Assembly (NCBI RefSeq): GCF_900142385.1
Contig: NZ_FRAQ01000003.1
Coordinates: 214,044 to 278,043 of the forward strand
Direction of reading: 5' to 3'
From: Marinobacter antarcticus
GTDB taxonomy: Bacteria > Pseudomonadota > Gammaproteobacteria > Pseudomonadales > Oleiphilaceae
Length of the DNA stretch: 64,000 bases
In this document: one piece after another, positions 63,023 to 64,000 of the stretch
Numbering within the stretch: position 1 is the first letter of the stretch
How the letters are laid out: each line of letters opens with the position of its first letter
Translations under genes and position numbers: made by a program
Notes under the pieces: generated by a model
The model's database searches: none
What the model was told of the DNA's origin: nothing
The model's input: only the letters and a program-made list of their open reading frames with translations

Positions 63023-64000
63023 ATGCCCCAGGCAAACGGACTGCAGTTTACCGCCCGTATTGGCGAACTCCCCTCTGATCTATTTTCCGTTGTTGGCTTT
63101 ACGCTGACAGAACGGCTTTCCGAACTGTTCCACGGCTGCCTTGAACTGGCCAGTACCGATCCGGGCGTTGATGCGTCTGAGGTTCTGGAACAACCGGTGG
63201 ATCTTCTGGTCTGGCAGGATGATGCGCTCCTGCGACGCTTTACAGGTGTGGTCAACGAGTTTGCCCGGGGTGACAGCGGTCACCGCCGTACCCGCTATGA
63301 ACTCGTCATCCAGCCGCCTTTATGGCGTTTAGGGCTGATGCACAACAGCCGCATCTTTCAGACTCAGACCACAGACACCATCGTGCGCTCGCTGTTGGAA
63401 GAGCGGGGCATAGTGGATTCGGTGTTTGATCTCAAACGAGGTCCCCAAGAACGGGAATACGGCGTTCAGCACCGGGAAAGCGATCTGGCGTTCATTGAAC
63501 GAATGGCCGCAGAGGAAGGCTGGCATTACCGTTACCAACACGGCAGTGTCGATGGAAACCAGCAACCTGGCCTGATCATGGCCGACCATCACGGCGATGC
63601 GCCCCGGCTGGGAACTGCTGAATATAACGGCAAAGCAGGCGGAAGTACCAGGCAGCCTTCGGTGTTCCGCTTCCGCTACGAAGAACGGGTTCGCGTCGCC
63701 GCCGTAGCCACGAAGGACTACACCTTCAAGAACCCTGCCTACGCCCTGATGCACGAACAGAGCGCCGCCACTCCCAGCCAGCGCCAAGACTATCAGCACT
63801 TCGACTACCCGGGCCGCTTCAAGGCCGATGCCAGCGGCCAGCCGTTTACCGAAGCGCGATTGGATGCTCTCAGAAACGACGCCAGCACCGCCCACGGCGA
63901 AAGCAATCGCGCAGACTTTACCTGCGGTGCCAAAGCCGAACTGACTGAGCACGACAACGAAAAACTGAACCGGGACTGGCTACTCACCGCCGTCACTCAC
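63023..64000 (+). CDS. Type VI secretion tip protein VgrG (N-terminal part; runs off window)
   Basis: 326 codons open to the window end. The start region LQFTARIGELPSDLFSVVGFTLTERLSELFHGCLEL and later YGVQHRESDLAFIERMAAEEGWHYRY are the Vgr/gp27-like domain. VgrG trimers form the puncturing tip of the type VI machine and carry effectors at the C-terminus, not seen here. AAGGA lies 8 bases before ATG 63023. No other T6SS gene is in the window, so it may be an orphan vgrG island reaching to the right. Confidence 0.92.
   Translation, partial: MPQANGLQFTARIGELPSDLFSVVGFTLTERLSELFHGCLELASTDPGVDASEVLEQPVDLLVWQDDALLRRFTGVVNEFARGDSGHRRTRYELVIQPPLWRLGLMHNSRIFQTQTTDTIVRSLLEERGIVDSVFDLKRGPQEREYGVQHRESDLAFIERMAAEEGWHYRYQHGSVDGNQQPGLIMADHHGDAPRLGTAEYNGKAGGSTRQPSVFRFRYEERVRVAAVATKDYTFKNPAYALMHEQSAATPSQRQDYQHFDYPGRFKADASGQPFTEARLDALRNDASTAHGESNRADFTCGAKAELTEHDNEKLNRDWLLTAVTH

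Overview
The window looks like a chromosomal segment of a marine gammaproteobacterium of the Marinobacter type. This rests on recall and gene content, not a search. The strongest pointer is a fatty acyl-CoA/aldehyde reductase at 10633-12171 whose sequence closely matches my memory of the Marinobacter wax-ester reductase. Base composition is moderately GC-rich, gene density is high, and no rRNA, tRNA, CRISPR array or insertion sequence was recognised.

Layout. 1-3162: plsB (cut by the left edge), nudC and murI. 3157-4510: a damaged-looking methyltransferase/DUF2156 pair. 4762-8945: a two-gene signalling operon, an HDOD histidine kinase and a REC-PAS-GGDEF-EAL regulator. 9151-14991: an FlhG/MinD-like ATPase, the fatty acyl reductase, acetyl-CoA synthetase (acs) and an ErdR-like response regulator. 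15069-20918: a hydroxyacid dehydrogenase, an aminotransferase, small proteins, a tartrate/malate-type dehydrogenase and a lone EAL protein. 20912-26579: a LysR regulator divergent from an operon of ACAD10/11-type acyl-CoA dehydrogenase, SDR, APH-type kinase, histidine phosphatase and SDR. 26564-38436: lipoproteins, PBP4 (dacB), a double thioredoxin-fold protein, a PQQ sugar dehydrogenase beside a Fur-box-like site, a 32-residue membrane protein, a copper chaperone, a diguanylate cyclase and a cold-shock protein. 38743-51058: housekeeping and accessory genes (dienoyl-CoA isomerase-like, CPBP, LysE, NlpC/P60, arfB, esterase, rluF, PLD, YeeN, a diiron MBL protein). 51173-57890: an AraC (MmsR-like) regulator divergent from a complete distal valine-degradation operon. 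58088-62835: DMT transporter, OsmC-YcaO fusion, mercaptopyruvate sulfurtransferase-like protein, a Cys-cluster protein and an RRM protein. 63023-end: the start of a type VI secretion VgrG.

Theme. Much of the window is acyl-CoA and storage-lipid chemistry: PlsB makes glycerolipid, the reductase makes fatty alcohol for wax esters, Acs feeds acetate in, and the two ACAD operons and a dienoyl isomerase degrade unusual acyl chains. Cyclic-di-GMP control is the second theme, with three proteins. The best candidates for something little described are the ACAD/kinase/phosphatase operon (possible 4-hydroxy-acyl-CoA degradation, with an altered histidine phosphatase) and the OsmC-YcaO/sulfurtransferase neighbourhood.
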